Source of the DNA: DASQLQ01 sp035629935
GTDB lineage: Bacteria; Actinomycetota; CADDZG01; WHSQ01
Assembly (NCBI GenBank): GCA_035629935.1
Contig: DASQLQ010000030.1
Location: 1-7,893, forward strand
Reading direction: 5' to 3'
Length of the DNA stretch: 7,893 nt
Shown here: positions 5,264 through 7,893 of the stretch, one piece after another
Position numbering within the stretch: the first letter of the stretch is position 1
Layout of the letters: each line of letters begins with the position of its first letter
Program-made: the position numbers and the translations under genes
The notes under the pieces: generated by a model
The model's input: the letters and a program-made list of their open reading frames with translations, nothing else
What the model was told of the DNA's origin: nothing
Databases searched by the model: none

Positions 5264-7288
5264 TTATCTCTTTTCGCAGCTCGACAGTCTGTCGCGTCCC
5301 GGGCCGCCTTTGCAGCGGTCTCTGCCCGGGCCACCCTTGAGTGAGTCGGGGCCGGCATCTCCACTCAAAGAATCGTTCTGCGGACCACCTCGCGCATTGT
5401 CCGCCCCCCCGTTTCCTGAGATCAGATCTCTACCCGTTCCGCCCTTGACGATGTCGTCACCGGCGCCGGCATCGATGTCGTCCCGGCCGCCCCCGCCCAC
5501 GATGATGTCTCGACCACCCAAGCCCAGGAGCTGGTCCTTGGCACTTTTCCCGCGAACGGTGTCATCGCCCCGACCGCCACTAACCACGTCGGAGCCAGCC
5601 CCGCCGTCGAGCGTGTCGTTACCGATGTCACCGTCGATCCCGTCGACCCCACCACTTCCATCAACGGTGTCGTCACCGGCACCTGCGAATATGCGGTCGT
5701 TGCCTTCGTCGCCGTGGACCACGTCATCTCCACCGAGAGAGTCGATCGTGTCGTCGCCACCGAAGCCGCAGATGATGTCGTTACCTTCGGTCCCCACGAG
5801 GTTGTCATCGCCCTCGGTGCCCTTGACCGTGCAACCGCGTGGATCCGGCGGTTCTGACGTGCTGGGGCTAGGGCTCGGACTAGATGTAGATGTGGGACTG
5901 GGCGATCCCGGAGGAGGTGGCGTTGGGATCGCGCACACGTCAAGCGCGGGAGTTTCGAGCTCCGGCGCGGGCGCCGGCCCATCCCATCCGATACTGGCTG
6001 CTATCGCTACCTCTTGGCTGCAGTACATATCGTCGTTGTCCTCGTCCGCCCACACCGTGAGTTGAGTGGAACCCTCGCGGTCGGCGTGCAGACTGATCGA
6101 TGCACCGCCTTCGACATGCTTAACGTCGGGGCTGTTTGCCCGGTTGTGATCTCCCTGGCTTCCGATCAACTCCGGCGGAGTGAAGCCGAAACAATCAAAG
6201 AATGGTTCGGTACCCGGGTGACCTTTGTCGGGAGCGGTATAGCCGGAGGGCTGCGTTAAGAGCCCGCCATCGAACTTGGTCTGATCGCTGGGTCCGATGG
6301 CGTGAACGTCGATGTTGATGCCGGAGATCGGACGACTGAGCTGGTCCAAGACCACGAACGTCTGCACCTCGCTGCACTCGTCGTCCTCGGCGCTGGCTCT
6401 CGTAGTCACGGGAGTGGCCGTCATCGAAACCGCAGCCTGCTTATAGGGAAGGATGCGGATGGCGTCTCCTGAAGCGTTGAAAGAGGGGTTCTCGTTCCCG
6501 GAATCGTCATCGTTGGCTACGGCCGCCAGCCCGGTTACCGACTGACCACCCTGGTCCGCCGACTCGAGCGAGCAGGTCAACCGTCCGCTCCCGGCATTTC
6601 CTCCGCCGCCCGAACCACAGCTCTTCCACACGGGGTCGTCGCCTGGATCGGTCAGTGTGTAGAACACCTCGACCACGTCGGTGTCGTCGCTCCATTCGAC
6701 ATCGACCAAGATCGCTGTCGATCCGCTCAACGGATTCGTGTAGAAGCCACCCGGCCCGCCGTTGTCCGGAGAGACGATGTCGACCGTTGGATAACTCGTC
6801 AGCGGGTTCGGCTGGAGGATCAGAACCTCTCTCTCGTGCCGGGCGACCTCGTCTGCGAAGGGACCGGCGCCGTCGTAGAGGATCGCCCTCAGGGTGTAAG
6901 TCCCATCCCCCTCGCTACTGACGTCCCAGTTGAGCTCCCAAGCGTCGTCGCCCATCCGTTGCGCGGGCCCGAGATTTGTGGGGTTACCGGAGGCATTGAC
7001 GAGCTCGAACTCGACCAATGCTTGATCGGATGCGTTGCGTGTCCAGGCGTTGACCCGGTAGGTGTCCTCGTTGTCGCCCTCGGACGCATCGCTCCCCGTC
7101 TCGAGGTCCGACACGATCAGGGGGGTAGGCGCCCCGTCGTCGCTGAAGTCGGAAGGATTGATCAGCGTGATGGCAGGCGTTGCCTGCGCTACGGCACTGG
7201 CCACGAGGGGCACCACGAGCGCCACGACCGTCACTACGACGGTTGCTAGCGCGAGCACAGCTCGCCGGTGTTGGGCCCTAACTGGCAA
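5264..7288 (-). CDS. Secreted Ig-like/RTX calcium-binding protein (gene C)
   Basis: This 674-residue protein is the simplest complete version of the architecture in this cluster. It has a signal peptide at 1 to about 36 (basic start, long Val/Ala/Leu core, cleavage near SAVAQA). An LxNP module follows at about 38-157 (ITLINPSDF; GTYTLRAILYDG). An Ig-like module at about 165-283 has C224/C239 and ends in SGDAIRILPY. One Big_1-like module lies at about 285-435. A Pro/Ser/Thr linker at 436-485 leads to an RTX tail of 20 gap-free nonapeptides (490-669) ending SCEKR. All ten cysteines can be paired. No anchor or enzyme motif is seen. The start is TTG, supported by GGGAGGT 8 nt upstream and by the signal peptide starting directly after it. 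The ATG at 7320 is out of frame. It lies 121 bp after gene D and 54 bp before gene B, probably in the same transcript. Confidence 0.93.
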   Translation of the reverse strand: MPVRAQHRRAVLALATVVVTVVALVVPLVASAVAQATPAITLINPSDFSDDGAPTPLIVSDLETGSDASEGDNEDTYRVNAWTRNASDQALVEFELVNASGNPTNLGPAQRMGDDAWELNWDVSSEGDGTYTLRAILYDGAGPFADEVARHEREVLILQPNPLTSYPTVDIVSPDNGGPGGFYTNPLSGSTAILVDVEWSDDTDVVEVFYTLTDPGDDPVWKSCGSGGGGNAGSGRLTCSLESADQGGQSVTGLAAVANDDDSGNENPSFNASGDAIRILPYKQAAVSMTATPVTTRASAEDDECSEVQTFVVLDQLSRPISGINIDVHAIGPSDQTKFDGGLLTQPSGYTAPDKGHPGTEPFFDCFGFTPPELIGSQGDHNRANSPDVKHVEGGASISLHADREGSTQLTVWADEDNDDMYCSQEVAIAASIGWDGPAPAPELETPALDVCAIPTPPPPGSPSPTSTSSPSPSPSTSEPPDPRGCTVKGTEGDDNLVGTEGNDIICGFGGDDTIDSLGGDDVVHGDEGNDRIFAGAGDDTVDGSGGVDGIDGDIGNDTLDGGAGSDVVSGGRGDDTVRGKSAKDQLLGLGGRDIIVGGGGRDDIDAGAGDDIVKGGTGRDLISGNGGADNARGGPQNDSLSGDAGPDSLKGGPGRDRCKGGPGRDRLSSCEKR
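5267..5833 (-). repeat. RTX nonapeptide array of gene C (20 repeats)
   Basis: CTVK (486-489) is followed by 20 nonapeptides in perfect register, then SCEKR. Cysteines occur only at the two ends: C486/C507 (C-x20-C) and C659/C671 (C-x11-C). Weak repeats are GKSAKDQLL and GGPQNDSLS. It is the longest array in the window. Confidence 0.93.
5984..6436 (-). repeat. Big_1-like module with His insert, type I, gene C
   Basis: Residues 285-435. It starts with a strand and C305, then GINIDVHAIGP. The insert has APDKGH (H357), C366, QGDHN (H381) and KHVE (H391, E393). It ends with TVWADEDNDD, whose D415, D417, D419 and E426 match an EF-hand loop. The fold name is from resemblance to bacterial Ig-like group 1 domains. 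Confidence 0.7.
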
Positions 7289-7409
7289 GACTTGGTACCT
7301 CCCTCGTGCTACGGCCCCATCCGAGCGTCGGAGGGGAAACCACCTATCAGTTATCTGAACGTATCTATATCAGTCAGAGTTGCGGTAACTGCGGGAATGC
7401 CCTGAAGGG
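7289..7409 (-). other. Intergenic region between genes D and C
   Basis: This 121-bp gap is the longest non-coding stretch. It has an A+T-rich patch at about 7345-7374 with four GATA motifs on the minus strand. A weak promoter-like pair (CTGACT at 7377-7372 and GATAAC at 7355-7350, 16-bp spacer) could give gene C its own transcript, but the match is poor. No convincing terminator for gene D is seen. Confidence 0.3.
7297..7303 (-). promoter_or_regulatory. Ribosome binding site of gene C
   Basis: GGGAGGT on the minus strand lies 8 nt before the TTG at 7288. Its strength and spacing decide in favour of this rare start codon. Confidence 0.75.
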
Positions 7410-7893
7410 TCACTCCTCGCAACTCTTGAGCTTGTCCCTTCCCGGTCCCCCTCGGCAGGTGTCCCGGCCCTGATCTCCGAAGAGCCGGTCCCGGCCCCCT
7501 CCGCCCTTGAGCGTGTCATTGGCTGTTCCGGCTCTGAGAACGTCGTTCCCCGAGCCGCCCGTGAGCGTGTCCACACCCTTGCCTGCGCGCAGGACATCCG
7601 AGCCGGCATTCCCGTTGAGTCGATCGACTCCCCCGCCTCCAGCCAGAGTGTCATTCCGCGAACCGCCGCTGAGGATGTCGTTGTTGGCGCCGCCCACAAG
7701 AACGTCCTTACCGGCGCCGCCCTGCGCCGCGTCGTTACCGGCACCGGTCTTGATCTCGTCCGAGCCTTCGTCGCCATACACGAGGTCGTTGCCGCCGAGG
7801 GCCTGGATGATGTCGTTGCCGCCGTAGGCACAGATCACGTCATCGCCTTCAGTGCCGGTCAGCGTGTTGTCATTGTCGTCGCCGACGATCGTG
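7410..7893 (-). CDS. RTX calcium-binding tail of a secreted protein, 5' part outside window (gene D)
   Basis: Only the C-terminal 160 or so residues are in the window; the frame stays open through the right edge and ends at TGA 7410-7412. Everything visible is RTX: 17 consecutive nonapeptides of the GGxGxDxLx type, from GDDNDNTLT to GGPGRDKLK, then SCEE. The first visible codon is cut; its last base is C on the coding strand. By analogy with genes B and C it would encode the first cysteine of a C-x20-C pair with the Cys of DVICAYGG. The C-terminal C-x11-C pair (RDTCRGG to KSCEE) matches genes B and C. An apparent GTG at 7838 lies inside the repeats and is not a real start. The missing part probably resembles gene C (signal peptide plus Ig-like modules), which is an inference. 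Confidence 0.9.
   Translation of the reverse strand, partial: TIVGDDNDNTLTGTEGDDVICAYGGNDIIQALGGNDLVYGDEGSDEIKTGAGNDAAQGGAGKDVLVGGANNDILSGGSRNDTLAGGGGVDRLNGNAGSDVLRAGKGVDTLTGGSGNDVLRAGTANDTLKGGGGRDRLFGDQGRDTCRGGPGRDKLKSCEE
7413..7889 (-). repeat. RTX nonapeptide array of gene D (17 repeats)
   Basis: The DNA has a 27-bp coding period. Early repeats carry Asp/Asn at the calcium-ligand positions (GTEGDDVIC, AYGGNDIIQ), while late ones shift to Arg-Asp (GGGGRDRLF, GDQGRDTCR). Some repeats are degenerate (TGAGNDAAQ, GGANNDILS, GGSRNDTLA). In the RTX family such repeats fold into a calcium-loaded beta-roll. Confidence 0.9.

Noticed and set aside
4974..6065. Open frame of 363 codons on the plus strand with Pro/Ser-rich repeats
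   Set aside because: The repeats (PPLPSTVSSP-like) are the antisense reading of the RTX 27-bp period of gene C. The frame also crosses the C/B gap and has no plausible own start context.
7410..7838. A complete 142-residue protein starting at GTG 7838
   Set aside because: The frame continues upstream with further RTX repeats to the window edge, so the GTG is an internal Val codon of gene D.
7413..7889. CRISPR array or tandem DNA satellite
   Set aside because: The 27-bp periodicity is imperfect at DNA level, has no spacers, and is fully explained by nonapeptide coding repeats.
1..7893. tRNA, rRNA, insertion sequence or prophage elements
   Set aside because: Nearly all bases lie in the four coding frames, and I saw no transposase, integrase, terminal inverted repeats or RNA gene in the two short gaps.

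Overview
The window is almost entirely coding, and every gene I can support lies on the minus strand, so the reading order is right to left. It holds the 3' end of one gene (7893-7410), two complete genes (7288-5264 and 5209-1730) and the 5' part of a fourth (1739 to the left edge). All four look like related extracellular proteins. The moderately high G+C, Sec signal peptides, disulfide-style cysteine pairs and RTX (hemolysin-type calcium-binding) tails with cysteines at their ends suggest an Actinomycetota genome, perhaps an uncultured one. No rRNA or housekeeping marker is present, so this assignment is an inference.

Layout in transcription order. Gene D (7893-7410, 5' partial) shows only an RTX tail of 17 nonapeptides. 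A 121-bp gap with an A+T-rich patch follows. Gene C (7288-5264, TTG start) has a signal peptide, an 'LxNP' beta module, an Ig-like module, one Big_1-like module, a Pro/Ser/Thr linker and 20 RTX nonapeptides. A 54-bp gap carries a perfect 7-bp hairpin. Gene B (5209-1730, GTG start) has a signal peptide, a Ser/Pro/Gly linker, the LxNP and Ig-like pair, two Big_1-like modules, a second LxNP and Ig-like pair, a third Big_1-like module and 13 RTX nonapeptides. Gene A (1739 to the edge, ATG start) overlaps the end of gene B. It has a signal peptide, LxNP, Ig-like and two Big_1-like modules, then the beginning of another domain that is cut off by the window.

The same direction, short gaps and B/A overlap suggest one transcription unit making a set of paralogous secreted calcium-binding proteins. 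No enzyme active site, transmembrane anchor or sorting signal is visible, so a structural, adhesive or matrix role is the most that can be inferred.

The most interesting signal is the Big_1-like module. All six copies carry an insert with exactly three histidines, the last in a His-x-Glu motif, plus one cysteine pair. Four of the six then end in an EF-hand-like acidic loop. Long open frames on the plus strand, including one of 660 codons, are antisense shadows of these genes.
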